64,000 nucleotides of DNA, taken from Paraburkholderia haematera (GTDB taxonomy: Bacteria; Pseudomonadota; Gammaproteobacteria; Burkholderiales; Burkholderiaceae). The notes under the pieces are model-generated. The model had not been told where the DNA came from, searched no databases, and saw nothing but the letters and a program-made list of their open reading frames with translations. Each line of letters starts with the position of its first letter. The stretch's first letter is position 1. The position numbers and the translations under genes are program-made. Where the stretch lies: assembly GCF_905220975.1 (NCBI RefSeq), contig NZ_CAJNBK010000018.1, positions 62,001-126,000 of the forward strand. Direction: 5' to 3'. Shown one piece after another: positions 17,450 through 26,997 of this stretch.

Positions 17450-18943
17450 ATGAACAAGAAGACCTTCGCTGACTGGCAGGACAGAGCCGCTACCCTCAAA
17501 ATCGAGGGGCGCGCATTCATTAACGGCGCGCTGAGCCATTCGCGCGACGGCAAGACTTTCCTATGCGCGAGCCCGATCGACGGCCGTGAACTTGCGCGGG
17601 TAGCCGACTGCGGCGAAGCCGATGTCGACGCGGCCGTGGCCGCCGCTCGCCGTGCGTTCGACGAAGGGGTGTGGGCGGGCTTGAATCCGCGCGAGCGCAA
17701 AGCGGTGCTGCTTCGCTGGGCAGCGTTGATGCACGAGCACCTCGACGAGCTCGCATTGCTGGAGACGCTCGACTCAGGCAAGCCGATCGGCGACACGACC
17801 GCGATCGACGTGCCGGCCGCGGCACATTGTGTGGCGTGGTATGCGGAGGCGATCGACAAGGCTGGCGGCGAGGTCGTGCCCGCCGACCAGCACCTCGTCG
17901 GTCTCGTGACGCGCGAACCGATGGGCGTCGTGGCGGCTGTCGTGCCGTGGAATTTCCCGCTGTTGATGGCGGCATGGAAGTTCGGCCCCGCGCTCGCCGC
18001 GGGTAACAGCGTGGTGCTCAAGCCCTCGGAGAAATCGCCGCTCACCGCGATCCGCGTCGCGCAGCTCGCGCATGAGGCGGGGGTGCCGGCGGGGGTATTC
18101 AACGTCGTGCCGGGGGGCGCCGAACCGGGCAGGCTGCTGGCGGCGCATGGCGATGTCGACTGTATTGCGTTCACCGGCTCGACACGGACCGGCAAGCTGA
18201 TCATGCAGTGCGCCGCGCAATCCAACCTGAAGCGCGTCTGGCTCGAACTGGGCGGCAAGTCGCCCAATATCGTGCTGCCCGATTGCCCCGATCTCGATCG
18301 CGCGGCCAAAGCGGCTGCCGATGCCATCTTCTTCAACATGGGCGAGATGTGCACAGCCGGTTCACGGCTGCTCGTGCATCGGGACATCAAGGACGCGTTC
18401 ATGGAGAAGCTGCTCGCGGCGGCACGCTCTTATGCGCCGGGACACCCGCTCGACCCTACCGTGACGATGGGTGCGATTGTCGACCGGATCCAGCTGGACC
18501 GGGTCATGGAGTACATCGAAACAGGCCGGAAAGAGGGCAAGCTCATCACGGGCGGGTCGCGGGTCAAGGAGGAGACGGGCGGCTTCTACATCGAGCCGAC
18601 CGTGTTCGAAGTGAGTCCGGACGCGAAAATCGCACGTGAGGAAATATTTGGGCCGGTGCTCTCGGTGATTGTGTTCGACACGGTCGACGAGGCCGTGCGC
18701 ATCGCCAACGATACCGAGTACGGGCTCGCCGCCGCCGTCTGGTCGGCTGACCTGACGACCGCGCATGAGGTGGCAAGGCGTCTGCGCGCGGGCACCGTCT
18801 GGGTGAACTGCTACAACGAAGGTGGCGGCGATATGAACTTCCCCTTTGGCGGTTATGGGCAGTCCGGCAATGGTCGCGACAAGTCGCTGCACGCGCTGGA
18901 GAAATACACGGAACTGAAGTCGACGCTTATCCGTCTGCGCTAG
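17450..18943 (+). CDS. puuC: PuuC-type aldehyde dehydrogenase
   Basis: This is a 497-residue NAD(P) aldehyde dehydrogenase that closely follows E. coli PuuC, which oxidises gamma-glutamyl-gamma-aminobutyraldehyde in putrescine breakdown. The start (WQDRAATLKIEGRAFINGA) and the end (FGGYGQSGNGRDKSLHALEKYTELK) are both PuuC-like. Catalytic residues are C301 (GEMCTAGSR) and E266 (LELGG). The start at 17450 is chosen for the AGAGGT site and homology; 16 upstream codons are unlikely. The potFGHI and puuB genes downstream support a polyamine role, although a LysR regulator separates it from the sau genes. Confidence 0.85.
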   Translation: MNKKTFADWQDRAATLKIEGRAFINGALSHSRDGKTFLCASPIDGRELARVADCGEADVDAAVAAARRAFDEGVWAGLNPRERKAVLLRWAALMHEHLDELALLETLDSGKPIGDTTAIDVPAAAHCVAWYAEAIDKAGGEVVPADQHLVGLVTREPMGVVAAVVPWNFPLLMAAWKFGPALAAGNSVVLKPSEKSPLTAIRVAQLAHEAGVPAGVFNVVPGGAEPGRLLAAHGDVDCIAFTGSTRTGKLIMQCAAQSNLKRVWLELGGKSPNIVLPDCPDLDRAAKAAADAIFFNMGEMCTAGSRLLVHRDIKDAFMEKLLAAARSYAPGHPLDPTVTMGAIVDRIQLDRVMEYIETGRKEGKLITGGSRVKEETGGFYIEPTVFEVSPDAKIAREEIFGPVLSVIVFDTVDEAVRIANDTEYGLAAAVWSADLTTAHEVARRLRAGTVWVNCYNEGGGDMNFPFGGYGQSGNGRDKSLHALEKYTELKSTLIRLR

Positions 18944-18960
18944 CCACGGATGATGTGCGC

Positions 18961-18984
18961 GAATGCGGGCGTTCGCCCGTATTC
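18961..18984 (+). terminator. Putative terminator of puuC
   Basis: GAATGCGGGC pairs with GCCCGTATTC around a 4-nt loop (one G-T pair), 18 bp beyond the puuC stop. Only a short TTT follows. A second hairpin (GGGCGGC/GCCGCCC near 19050-19070) lies further on. Confidence 0.5.
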
Positions 18985-19578
18985 GCGTTTGCCTCTGCGC
19001 GTTGGTTCGAGTGGCCACGGGTGGCACGCGCGGGCGCGATCATGAAAACGGGCGGCGACTTCGGCCGCCCCGTGCCGCAACCTTACCTGGCGAACCCACG
19101 CTTCGCGCAGGTTTCCTCTTTCCAAGTTTTCAGGCTCACCGGTATCGGTGCGCATGCCGTTTGCGCGCTTCGCTTGCGTGCTAGCGCGCGCTCCACCTAT
19201 CACGACAAATTATTCACGCCTACAGAGAACTCACGAGAGAGTTTGCCGGGCACGAATGCGGCTGTCCCGTCTTCCAGGGACAGACATCGTATTTTGCGGG
19301 GGCTAGAGTGCGTCATGCAGTGGGAGCGGCGCAAGCGCCTGTCGATGACGGCGAATGCGCAACCGGCACGAAACGCGAGCAGCCATCCGCACGGCGTGCG
19401 CGGGTCCTTGCGTGCGGTTTGACCAACCGGGTTCGCCGAACCGTCCTCGACGGATATCGGGTTTGCCGCCTTAACTGGCCCAACCGCGGACCCGTAGCGA
19501 GATTTCACACCAGCTTTGCCTGTCGGCGGCGACCGCGCGATAGGGCAGCGCTGAAACACACCATCAGGAGACTTCGTT
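18985..19578. other. Long intergenic region upstream of potF
   Basis: About 600 bp without a convincing gene. It contains the 27-bp palindromic element at 19263-19289 and a -10-like GCTAGAGT at 19302-19309. If that is the promoter, potF mRNA has a leader of about 260 nt, for which I see no recognisable riboswitch. Open frames here lack ribosome sites and protein-like composition. Confidence 0.55.
19263..19309 (+). promoter_or_regulatory. potF promoter with shared 27-bp element
   Basis: TGTCCC-N8-GGGACAGACATCG occupies 19263-19289 and is followed after 12 bp by GCTAGAGT. The same element (25 of 27 bases) with the same 12-bp gap to GCTAAAGT occurs at 31630-31676, next to the LuxR-type regulator gene. 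I infer an operator/promoter for that regulator. Confidence 0.65.
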
Positions 19579-20700
19579 ATGCGTACCAGTTTTCGTCGTC
19601 GTGCCATCGCCATTGCCGCGCTTAGTGTTGCCGCCGGTCTCACGCCCATCGCGAACCCGTCGGCGTATGCCGCGGATACCGAGTTGAACATCTATAACTG
19701 GTCGGAGTACATCGCGAAGGACACCGTGCCGAACTTCGAGAAGCTGACCGGCATCAAGGTTCACTACGACAGCTACGACAGCGACGACACCCTGCAGACC
19801 AAGTTGCTCGCCGGCAGTTCGGGCTATGACATCGTCGTGCCGACGTCGAATTTCATGGCGAGGCAGATCCAGGCAGGCGTGTATCAGAAGCTCGACAAGT
19901 CGAAGATTCCGAACCTCGTGAACCTTGATCCCGCGCTCATGAGCAAGGTCGCCGACGGCGATCCGGGCAACCAGTATGGTGTGCCATGGGCCTGGGGTAC
20001 GGATGGTCTGGGCTACAACGTCCAGGCGGTCAAAAAGCGTCTTGGCGAGAATGCGCCGCTCGACAGTTGGGCGTTGTTGTTCGATCCGGCGAACGTGTCG
20101 AAACTGAAGGGATGCGGCGTGTCGATGCTCGACGCCCCGGACGACGCGTTTGGCGCCGCGATGCAGTACCTGGGCCGCGACCAGAACAGCAAGAATCCGG
20201 CCGACTATCAGGCCGCCTACGAGGTGCTGAAGAAAATCCGCCCGTACATCACGCAATTCAACTCGACCGCTTACGCAGACGACCTCGCGAACAACGACAT
20301 ATGCCTCGCGCTCGGCTGGTCGGGCGATGTGGGCCTGGCGCGCCGGCGCACACTGGATGCGAAGCGCTCGTATGAAATCCGGTTCTCGAACCCGAAGGAA
20401 GGCGGCGCGGTGTGGTTCGACGTCATGGTTGTGCCGAAGGACGCGCCGCATCCGGAGGCTGCGATGAAGTGGATCAACTACATCCAGGATCCGAAGGTGA
20501 ACGCCGCGATCACGAACGAGATTTACTATCCGACCGCGAACAAGCCCGCGCGCGCGCTCGTGAACCCGGCGATCGAGCAGGACCCCAACGTCTATCTCCC
20601 CGACGACGTGTTGCGCAAGATGACGTTGGCGAAGGCCCATACGCCCGAAATCTCGCGCCTTTTGAACCGCTTGTGGCTGCAACTCAAGTCGGGCGGCTAA
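19579..20700 (+). CDS. potF: Polyamine (putrescine-type) ABC transporter substrate-binding protein
   Basis: This is a periplasmic binding protein of 373 residues with a signal peptide ending near AYAAD (about residue 32). The mature protein begins TELNIYNWSEYIAKDTVPNFEKLTGIKVHYDSYDSDDTLQTKLLAG, the classic PotF/SpuD start. The polyamine-recognition regions YDIVVPTSNFMARQI, WAWGTDGLGYN and GWSGDV are present. An AGGAGAC site precedes the ATG. It heads potFGHI, although potG follows only after 202 bp. Ligand choice between putrescine and longer or conjugated polyamines cannot be decided from sequence. Confidence 0.92.
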   Translation: MRTSFRRRAIAIAALSVAAGLTPIANPSAYAADTELNIYNWSEYIAKDTVPNFEKLTGIKVHYDSYDSDDTLQTKLLAGSSGYDIVVPTSNFMARQIQAGVYQKLDKSKIPNLVNLDPALMSKVADGDPGNQYGVPWAWGTDGLGYNVQAVKKRLGENAPLDSWALLFDPANVSKLKGCGVSMLDAPDDAFGAAMQYLGRDQNSKNPADYQAAYEVLKKIRPYITQFNSTAYADDLANNDICLALGWSGDVGLARRRTLDAKRSYEIRFSNPKEGGAVWFDVMVVPKDAPHPEAAMKWINYIQDPKVNAAITNEIYYPTANKPARALVNPAIEQDPNVYLPDDVLRKMTLAKAHTPEISRLLNRLWLQLKSGG

Positions 20701-20802
20701 AGCGAGGCAACTCGCGACATCTGATGCAGGCGCGCCTCGCATGGCGGCACCTGCCTGACATCCGGCTCTGGTTGCGTTGACACGAGGTCGTTCATGAGGT
20801 GA

Positions 20803-20828
20803 GCAGGCGCTGTAGTTGAAACGCCTGC
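20803..20828 (+). other. Hairpin in the potF-potG spacer
   Basis: GCAGGCG (20803-20809) pairs with CGCCTGC (20822-20828) across a 12-nt loop, with no T run. Such structures between a binding-protein gene and the permease genes often protect the 5' message or cause partial termination, giving excess binding protein. Here that is inference. An AT-rich stretch (20850-20900) follows. Confidence 0.4.
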
Positions 20829-20902
20829 CTGAGCCCGAAAAGAACGGCAAGCGTAAATGCAATAAAGATAGGGTAACTAAATAAGTTGCATATTTTACGA
20901 AC

Positions 20903-22054
20903 ATGGAAAAACCAGTCATTGGCACCCGCGAGATGGGCGGCGCTTCGCGAAGTGGTTACGGCAATCCGGATGAGTTCGTCCGTATTGAGAACGTCGTCAA
21001 GAAGTTCGGCGACAGCGTCGCTGTCGATGGCGTCAGCCTGACCATCGCTAAAAACGAGCTGTTCGCGCTGCTCGGCAGTTCCGGATGCGGCAAGTCCACC
21101 TTGCTGCGCATGCTGGCCGGCCTCGAGACGGTCACGTCCGGGCGCATCTTCGTGGACGGCGAAGACCTTGCGACGCTGCCGCCCTACCGCCGCCCTGTCA
21201 ACATGATGTTTCAGTCGTATGCGCTTTTTCCGCATATGACTGTCGAGGCGAACATTGCCTTCGGGCTGAAGCAGGAGGGAACGCCTGGCAATGAAATTCG
21301 CGAGCGCGTGACCGACGCACTCGAACTCGTGCAAATGCGCGGGTACGCGCAGCGCAAACCACATCAGCTTTCCGGCGGGCAGCAGCAGCGCGTGGCGCTG
21401 GCCCGCTCGCTTGTCAAGCGTCCGAAGCTGCTGTTGCTCGATGAGCCGATGTCCGCGCTCGACAAGAAAATCCGCCGGCAGACCCAGTTGGAGCTTGCCA
21501 ACATCATCGACAGAGTCGGCGTGACCTGCGTAATGGTGACGCATGACCAGGAAGAAGCGATGACGATGGCAGGCCGACTTGCCGTGATGAGCGAAGGCCG
21601 CATCGTGCAGATCGGTTCGCCCAGCGAAGTCTACGAGTACCCCAACAGCCGCTTCAGTGCCGGGTTCATCGGGTCGACCAATCTTTTCGAAGGGACCGTG
21701 GTCGAGGACGAACCGGATCACATCGTGGTGGAAAGCGAGGAGCTCGAAAATCGCCTTTACATCAGTCACGGCGTGACAGGGCCGATCGGCATGGCGGTTG
21801 GCATCTCCGTGCGGCCGGAGCGGGTGAGCGTCTCGCACGCAAGGCCGGAAGTGCCGTATAACTGGGCGCGCGGCGTGGTGACCGACATCGCCTACATGGG
21901 CAGCTATTCGCTCTATCACGTGCGCCTTCCGGGCGGAAAGACCGTGGTGTCGAATCTCGACAGCGCCAGCCTGATGAAAGAGGACGCCCCGGCCTGGAAC
22001 GACGACGTGTTCGTTTCGTGGTCGCCCGCAAGCAGCGTGGTGGTGACGCAATGA
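20903..22054 (+). CDS. potG: Polyamine ABC transporter ATP-binding protein
   Basis: This is the cytoplasmic ATPase of the polyamine importer, 383 residues long. The Walker A motif is GSSGCGKST (about 58-66), the signature LSGGQQQRVALARSL, the Walker B LLLLDEPMSALDKK, and there is a C-terminal TOBE domain (about 290-375). No clear ribosome site precedes the first ATG, so the start is less certain than for neighbouring genes, but the extra N-terminal residues (NPDEFVRIENVVKKFGD) match PotG proteins. Its stop overlaps the potH start (ATGA). Confidence 0.92.
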   Translation: MEKPVIGTREMGGASRSGYGNPDEFVRIENVVKKFGDSVAVDGVSLTIAKNELFALLGSSGCGKSTLLRMLAGLETVTSGRIFVDGEDLATLPPYRRPVNMMFQSYALFPHMTVEANIAFGLKQEGTPGNEIRERVTDALELVQMRGYAQRKPHQLSGGQQQRVALARSLVKRPKLLLLDEPMSALDKKIRRQTQLELANIIDRVGVTCVMVTHDQEEAMTMAGRLAVMSEGRIVQIGSPSEVYEYPNSRFSAGFIGSTNLFEGTVVEDEPDHIVVESEELENRLYISHGVTGPIGMAVGISVRPERVSVSHARPEVPYNWARGVVTDIAYMGSYSLYHVRLPGGKTVVSNLDSASLMKEDAPAWNDDVFVSWSPASSVVVTQ

Positions 22055-23031
22055 ACACGCCCGCCAACCGCGCCATTGCCGCTAACGAAACTTCGCGCCG
22101 CGTGGGCCGCGCCGGCCTCGCTGCCACGTTAAGACGCTTCGCCGCCCGGATGCTGCCTTCGGGCCGCCATGCGGTCATCGGCATCCCGTTCCTGTGGCTC
22201 ATCGTGTTCTTCGCGCTGCCGTTCGTACTGGTGCTGAAGATCAGCTTTGCCGATCTGCGCCTGGGCATTCCGCCGTACACCGATCTCGTGACGCTCAGGG
22301 ACGGCATGGTGCACTTCGCCATGCAACTAAGCCATTACGCGTTCCTGCTGCAGGACGACCTGTACATCGCCACGTACATCAGCTCGCTCAAGATGGCGGT
22401 CATTTCAACGCTCCTGTGCCTGGTGATCGGCTATCCGATTAGCTATTACATTGCGCGCTCGGCGCCCGCCACACGCAACCTGCTGATGATGGCCGTGATG
22501 CTGCCGTTCTGGACGTCGTTCCTGATTCGCGTCTACGCGTGGATCGGCATTCTCAAGGACGACGGCCTGCTCAACCACGCGCTCATGCTCATCGGCCTGA
22601 TTCATACGCCACTGCGGCTTTATCACAGCAATGCGGGCGTGTATATCGGCATGGTCTATTCGTATCTCCCGTTCATGGTGATGCCGCTCTACGCGCATCT
22701 CGTCAAGATGGATCTCACGCTGCTCGAAGCCGCGTACGACCTCGGCGCAAAACCGTGGGTGGCGTTCAGGCGTATCACGCTGCCGCTTTCGAAGAACGGA
22801 ATCATCGCGGGCAGCCTGCTGGTGTTCATCCCCGCGGTGGGCGAGTACGTGATTCCCGAACTGTTAGGCGGCTCCGACACGTTGATGCTCGGGCGCGTGA
22901 TGTGGGATGAATTCTTCAACAACATGGATTGGCCGATGGCTTCGGCCGTCACCGTGGCGATGGTAGTGCTGCTTCTTCTGCCGATGGCCGTATTCCAGTA
23001 TTACCAGGTCAAGGAAATGGAGGAAGCGTAA
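22051..23031 (+). CDS. potH: Polyamine ABC transporter permease PotH
   Basis: This is an inner-membrane permease of 326 residues with six predicted segments. The start overlaps potG by 4 bp. The first segment is HAVIGIPFLWLIVFFALPFVLVLKI and the conserved EAA loop is LLEAAYDLGAKPWVAFRRITLPLSKNGI. It pairs with PotI to form the transmembrane channel. Its stop (TAA) shares one base with the potI start (TAATG), indicating tight coupling. Confidence 0.92.
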   Translation: MNTPANRAIAANETSRRVGRAGLAATLRRFAARMLPSGRHAVIGIPFLWLIVFFALPFVLVLKISFADLRLGIPPYTDLVTLRDGMVHFAMQLSHYAFLLQDDLYIATYISSLKMAVISTLLCLVIGYPISYYIARSAPATRNLLMMAVMLPFWTSFLIRVYAWIGILKDDGLLNHALMLIGLIHTPLRLYHSNAGVYIGMVYSYLPFMVMPLYAHLVKMDLTLLEAAYDLGAKPWVAFRRITLPLSKNGIIAGSLLVFIPAVGEYVIPELLGGSDTLMLGRVMWDEFFNNMDWPMASAVTVAMVVLLLLPMAVFQYYQVKEMEEA

Positions 23032-23945
23032 TGATCAAGCCAAATCGAATTCTCTCAACCAGCGTCCTGACGGCCGGTTTTCTGTTTCTCTATATTCCGA
23101 TCGTCAGCCTCGTTGTCTATTCGTTCAACGAGTCGAAGCTCGTCACGGTGTGGACGGGATTCTCGCTGAAATGGTACGGCGTCCTGATGCACGACGACGA
23201 GATGATCACGGCGGCCTGGCTGTCGCTGAAGATCGCGTTGATGACCGCAAGCGCATCGGTCGTGCTCGGCACGTGGGCGGGGTTCGTGCTCGCGCGCATG
23301 GGCCGGTTTCGCGGTTTCACGTTCTTCACCGCCATGATCAATGCGCCGCTCGTGATTCCCGAGGTCATTCAGGGTATCTCGCTGCTGCTGCTCTTTGTGA
23401 CCATGCAGCAGATGTTCGGATGGCCCGCCGGGCGCGGCCTGCTGACGATCTGGATTGGTCACGTGATGTTGTGCGTGTCCTTCGTCGCCATCATCGTGCA
23501 ATCGCGTGTGAAGGAGATGGATCGCTCCATTGAGGAGGCGGCGCTCGATCTCGGGGCGACACCCGTCAAGGTGTTCTTCGCGATCACGCTGCCGCTGATC
23601 GCGCAGGCGCTGGTATCCGGCTGGTTGCTTTCGTTCACTGTTTCGATCGACGACGTGATTCTCTCCGCGTTCCTCTCGGGGCCTGGCTGGACCACTCTGC
23701 CGCTCGTCGTGTTCTCGCGCGTGCGAATGGGACTGAATCCAGAAATGAATGCGATCGCCACGACGTTCATCACCGTCGTGACGATCGGCGTGGTCGCCGC
23801 CAATCGCATGATGCTGGCGCGCGAACGCCGGCTTGCGCGCGACGTGAACATGGCCGGGAAGCAAGCCGATCCTGCGAGGCAGGACGTCAGCCGGTCTACG
23901 TCAGCACCCCAGGGCGGTGAGGCTGCCCGTCGCGGCACGATCTGA
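23031..23945 (+). CDS. potI: Polyamine ABC transporter permease PotI
   Basis: This is the second permease of the importer, 304 residues long with six membrane segments. It begins ILSTSVLTAGFLFLYIPIVSLVVYSFNES and has the EAA motif IEEAALDLGATPVKVFFAITLPLIAQAL. The start at 23031 overlaps the potH stop; the longer frame reads out-of-frame potH sequence. The roughly 30-residue polar C-terminal tail after the last segment (ARDVNMAGKQADPARQD) is longer than usual and probably dispensable. Confidence 0.92.
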   Translation: MIKPNRILSTSVLTAGFLFLYIPIVSLVVYSFNESKLVTVWTGFSLKWYGVLMHDDEMITAAWLSLKIALMTASASVVLGTWAGFVLARMGRFRGFTFFTAMINAPLVIPEVIQGISLLLLFVTMQQMFGWPAGRGLLTIWIGHVMLCVSFVAIIVQSRVKEMDRSIEEAALDLGATPVKVFFAITLPLIAQALVSGWLLSFTVSIDDVILSAFLSGPGWTTLPLVVFSRVRMGLNPEMNAIATTFITVVTIGVVAANRMMLARERRLARDVNMAGKQADPARQDVSRSTSAPQGGEAARRGTI

Positions 23946-23998
23946 TTTTTACCGTCTCGCCGACATACCCGCAATAACAAATGACACGGAGAACTTTG

Positions 23999-25561
23999 AT
24001 GACGAAGAAGCTGATTTGCCTGCTGGTGGCGGGGACTCTGCCAGCGTTTGCCGCGGCGAACTCGACCAGCGACCAGATCAAGGCGATGCAGGCCCAACTG
24101 GATGCGATGCAGAAGGAAGTGAAGGCACTCAAGTCCGAACTTGCGGCGAAACCGGCCGGCAAGAGCCAACCTGTCGCCAAGGCGGCCGCCGCAGCGCCGG
24201 TGGTCGACGTTTCGTCGCCCGACTATGGCAGCGCGCAGGCGCAACTGACGAACGACGATGTGACGCAGATGAAGCAGCAGATGGCGAATCAGCAACTGAA
24301 GGTGGACTCGCTCACCGACGCGGCCAACACCGGACCGATAGCGGGCCTGTCGATCACGGGCTACATCGATCCGACCTACATCTACAACCGCGCGGCAGGC
24401 ACGTCGTCGTTCCTCTTCGCGAACCACGATAACGCCTACAACTATTTCAACAGCACGTTCGGCGACGTGTATCTCGACATCAAGAAGACGTTTGGCGTGG
24501 GGCCGATGGCGCCGTCCGCGGAAATCACGCTCATGCCCAATCGCGGCGCTGGCATGTACTTGATGAACGAGCATAGCAACAGCGGGTTCAATATTCTGAA
24601 CACGGCGATCGCGACCGTGCCGCTGACCAACACAACCTCGGTCGTTGCAGGTCTCATGCCGGCGCTTGGCGGCTATGAGGGCCAGCCTTCGAACCTGATG
24701 TTGACCCTCACGCACAACATGCTCTACGACTTCTCGGATCCGGGCAGCTATATCGGCGCGGGCGTCAACTACCTGGGTGATCACTGGGCGTGGAAGTTCC
24801 TGCTTGGCAATGAGCAGCTCCGCTCGAACGGCGCCGTGACGCAGACCGGCGTGAATGCGCTGGGCGATCCGATCACGACGAGCAACAGGATGCCAACCTT
24901 CAGTGCGCGGGTCGACTACCTGCATGGAAGCCAGCTCGATATTGGCGGCTCGTTCAACATCGGGCGGCAAACGTTGCCTAGCGGTCTGAATCCCGCGACG
25001 GGCACCGTGGCCTACGGCTCCGGCGGTCAGGCGCCGAGCGCCTACGGCACCTTCTTCTTCACGGAGATGGATGCCACCTATCAGGTGGCCGACGTGCAGT
25101 ACAACGCCGAACTGGACTACGGCCAGCAGCAGCACGCGGCGTTCAACGGCGGCCTTGCGCAGTGGTATGGGTTGTCGCTGCTCGCGCACCACAAGTTCAA
25201 TATGCCGGTGGTCGGGCATATGGGCGTGACGGCCCGCTATGACCTGCTCGTCGACAGCAAGAATGGCGGGGGCGGGGGCGGCATCGGCCTGAACGGCAAC
25301 GGCATGGATCCGTATAACGGCTTTGGCATCGATTCGAACTGTCTCACCAACTCGAAGGCTAATGGTGGATCCGGCTTCGAGTGTAAGGGCGCGACGCGCC
25401 AGGACCTCGCGCTCGACCTGCTGTTCTTTCCGACCCAGCAAATCACTGTGAAACTCGAATACCGGCACGACTGGGCCAACAACAGGGTATTCCTGCGCGA
25501 CGACGGATCGTACTCGAAGTCGAACGACCTGCTCGCCGCGCAATTCATCTACTCGTTCTAA
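23999..25561 (+). CDS. DUF3138 porin-like outer-membrane protein
   Basis: This is a 520-residue exported protein. A signal peptide (KKLICLLVAGTLPAFAAAN) is followed by a short coiled coil (about residues 20-45, DQIKAMQAQLDAMQKEVKALKSEL), an Ala/Pro linker, then a long beta-rich region ending in aromatic F (QFIYSF), typical of outer-membrane barrels. The make-up matches the DUF3138 family of Burkholderiales. It follows potI by 53 bp, with a GGAG site. I infer that it lets the substrate of this cluster cross the outer membrane; specificity is unknown. Confidence 0.82.
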   Translation: MTKKLICLLVAGTLPAFAAANSTSDQIKAMQAQLDAMQKEVKALKSELAAKPAGKSQPVAKAAAAAPVVDVSSPDYGSAQAQLTNDDVTQMKQQMANQQLKVDSLTDAANTGPIAGLSITGYIDPTYIYNRAAGTSSFLFANHDNAYNYFNSTFGDVYLDIKKTFGVGPMAPSAEITLMPNRGAGMYLMNEHSNSGFNILNTAIATVPLTNTTSVVAGLMPALGGYEGQPSNLMLTLTHNMLYDFSDPGSYIGAGVNYLGDHWAWKFLLGNEQLRSNGAVTQTGVNALGDPITTSNRMPTFSARVDYLHGSQLDIGGSFNIGRQTLPSGLNPATGTVAYGSGGQAPSAYGTFFFTEMDATYQVADVQYNAELDYGQQQHAAFNGGLAQWYGLSLLAHHKFNMPVVGHMGVTARYDLLVDSKNGGGGGGIGLNGNGMDPYNGFGIDSNCLTNSKANGGSGFECKGATRQDLALDLLFFPTQQITVKLEYRHDWANNRVFLRDDGSYSKSNDLLAAQFIYSF

Positions 25562-25570
25562 CGAATGGCC

Positions 25571-25597
25571 GGCGGCGCCCGCTCAAACGGCGCCGCC
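25571..25597 (+). terminator. Strong hairpin after the DUF3138 gene
   Basis: A perfect 9-bp stem (GGCGGCGCC at 25571-25579, GGCGCCGCC at 25589-25597) has a 9-nt loop, 10 bp past the stop. No T run follows. puuB starts only 28 bp further on, so it may act as a processing or partial termination site within the operon. Confidence 0.45.
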
Positions 25598-25625
25598 GCC
25601 GTTGTTCAATTCACGTATTCCGCAC

Positions 25626-26918
25626 ATGCTCAAATTCGCGTATCAGCCGCACGTTCCTTCGTATTACGCAGCTACGGCCAACGATTCCATAGGTCATCCG
25701 TCGCTTCAAGGGGCGATCTCCGCCGACGTCTGCGTCATCGGCGGCGGGCTCACCGGCATCTCAACGGCGCTGAACCTCGCCGAACGCGGCTATTCGGTCG
25801 TCGTGCTCGAAGCGTCGAAGATCGGCTGGGGCGCCAGCGGACGCAATGGCGGCCAGCTGATCGGCGGTTATTCGTGCGGGATCGACACGTTCGCGCAATA
25901 CATGCCGCGCGAGGATGTCCAGCGGATCTGGAAGATGGGCCTCGAATCGGCCGGGATCGTCCGGGAGCGGGTCGAGAAGCATGACATCGATTGCGACCTG
26001 ACTCGCGGTTTCCTGACCGTCGCGAACAAGCCGCGCCACGCCGACCAGTTGCGTGCGTGGCGAGACGAAGCGGCATCGCGCTTCGACTATCACGGGTACG
26101 GCTATATCGAGCCCGCCGAGCTGTCCGGCTTCGTCGATTCAGACCGGTATGTCGGCGGCCTCCATGACGCTGACAGCGGCCACCTGCATCCGCTCAACTA
26201 CACGCTGGGGCTCGCCCGCGCGGCGCACGAAGCGGGCGCTTCCCTCTACGAGGCCACCTGCGCGTCGTCCGTGGAAAAAACGGCCAACGGTCACCGGGTG
26301 ACGTGCGAGCGCGGGCATGTCGATGCACGCTATGTCGTGCTCGCGTGCAACGCCTATCTTGGCAGTCTCGCGCCCGCGCTCGCCCGCAAGATCATGCCGG
26401 CGGGGACCTTTGTGATCGCCACCGAGCCGCTCGCCGAGGCGAGGGCGCAGGCGCTTCTGCCGACGAACGCGGCCGTCTGCGACACCAAGTTTCCGCTCGA
26501 CTATTTTCGTTTCTCGAAAGACCGCCGCCTGCTCTGGGGCGGCAAGGCGAGCGCTTCAACGCGCATGCCGGCCACGCTCGTCGCGGCCATGCGCGCTGAC
26601 ATGCTGAAGACGTTTCCGCAGCTCGCCGACACGAAGATCGACTACGCGTGGGGCGGCTTTGTCGATATCACCATGAACCGCGCACCGCATTTCGGCCGGC
26701 TCGAACCGACTGTGTATTTCGCGCAGGGTTTTTCAGGGCACGGGGTGAACGTCACGGGGCTCGCGGGCCTGTTGATCGCGGAGGCAATCGATGCCCAGGC
26801 CGCGCGCTTCGACCTGTTCACCAGGATCCGGCATCGCGACTTCCCGGGCGGAAACCTGTTGCGCGCGCCGCTGCTCGCGTTGGCGATGGCCTGGAACACG
26901 ATGCGCGACGCACATTGA
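25626..26918 (+). CDS. puuB: Gamma-glutamylputrescine oxidoreductase-type FAD enzyme (PuuB)
   Basis: This FAD-dependent amine oxidase of the DAO family, 430 residues long, parallels E. coli PuuB throughout: SYYAATANDS near the N-terminus, the dinucleotide motif VCVIGGGLTGISTALNLAERG, then GASGRNGGQLIGGYS, GFSGHGVNVTGLAGLLIAE, and FPGGNLLRAPLLALAMAW at the end. PuuB oxidises gamma-glutamylputrescine to its aldehyde, which PuuC then oxidises. The start at 25626 (ATG) is preferred to an upstream TTG; neither has a clear ribosome site, so coupling to the previous gene is possible. PuuA and PuuD are missing nearby. Confidence 0.88.
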   Translation: MLKFAYQPHVPSYYAATANDSIGHPSLQGAISADVCVIGGGLTGISTALNLAERGYSVVVLEASKIGWGASGRNGGQLIGGYSCGIDTFAQYMPREDVQRIWKMGLESAGIVRERVEKHDIDCDLTRGFLTVANKPRHADQLRAWRDEAASRFDYHGYGYIEPAELSGFVDSDRYVGGLHDADSGHLHPLNYTLGLARAAHEAGASLYEATCASSVEKTANGHRVTCERGHVDARYVVLACNAYLGSLAPALARKIMPAGTFVIATEPLAEARAQALLPTNAAVCDTKFPLDYFRFSKDRRLLWGGKASASTRMPATLVAAMRADMLKTFPQLADTKIDYAWGGFVDITMNRAPHFGRLEPTVYFAQGFSGHGVNVTGLAGLLIAEAIDAQAARFDLFTRIRHRDFPGGNLLRAPLLALAMAWNTMRDAH

Positions 26919-26997
26919 GCGCACAAGACACGTAACCGTAGGCGCGCACGCAGGCGCGCCGGAACATTCTCGAACACACCTTTGACGGAGGCCGATC

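Noticed and set aside
23459..25543. 694-codon antisense frame across potI and the DUF3138 gene
   Set aside because: It spans two well-supported genes on the other strand, is Arg/Val/His-rich and has no domain.
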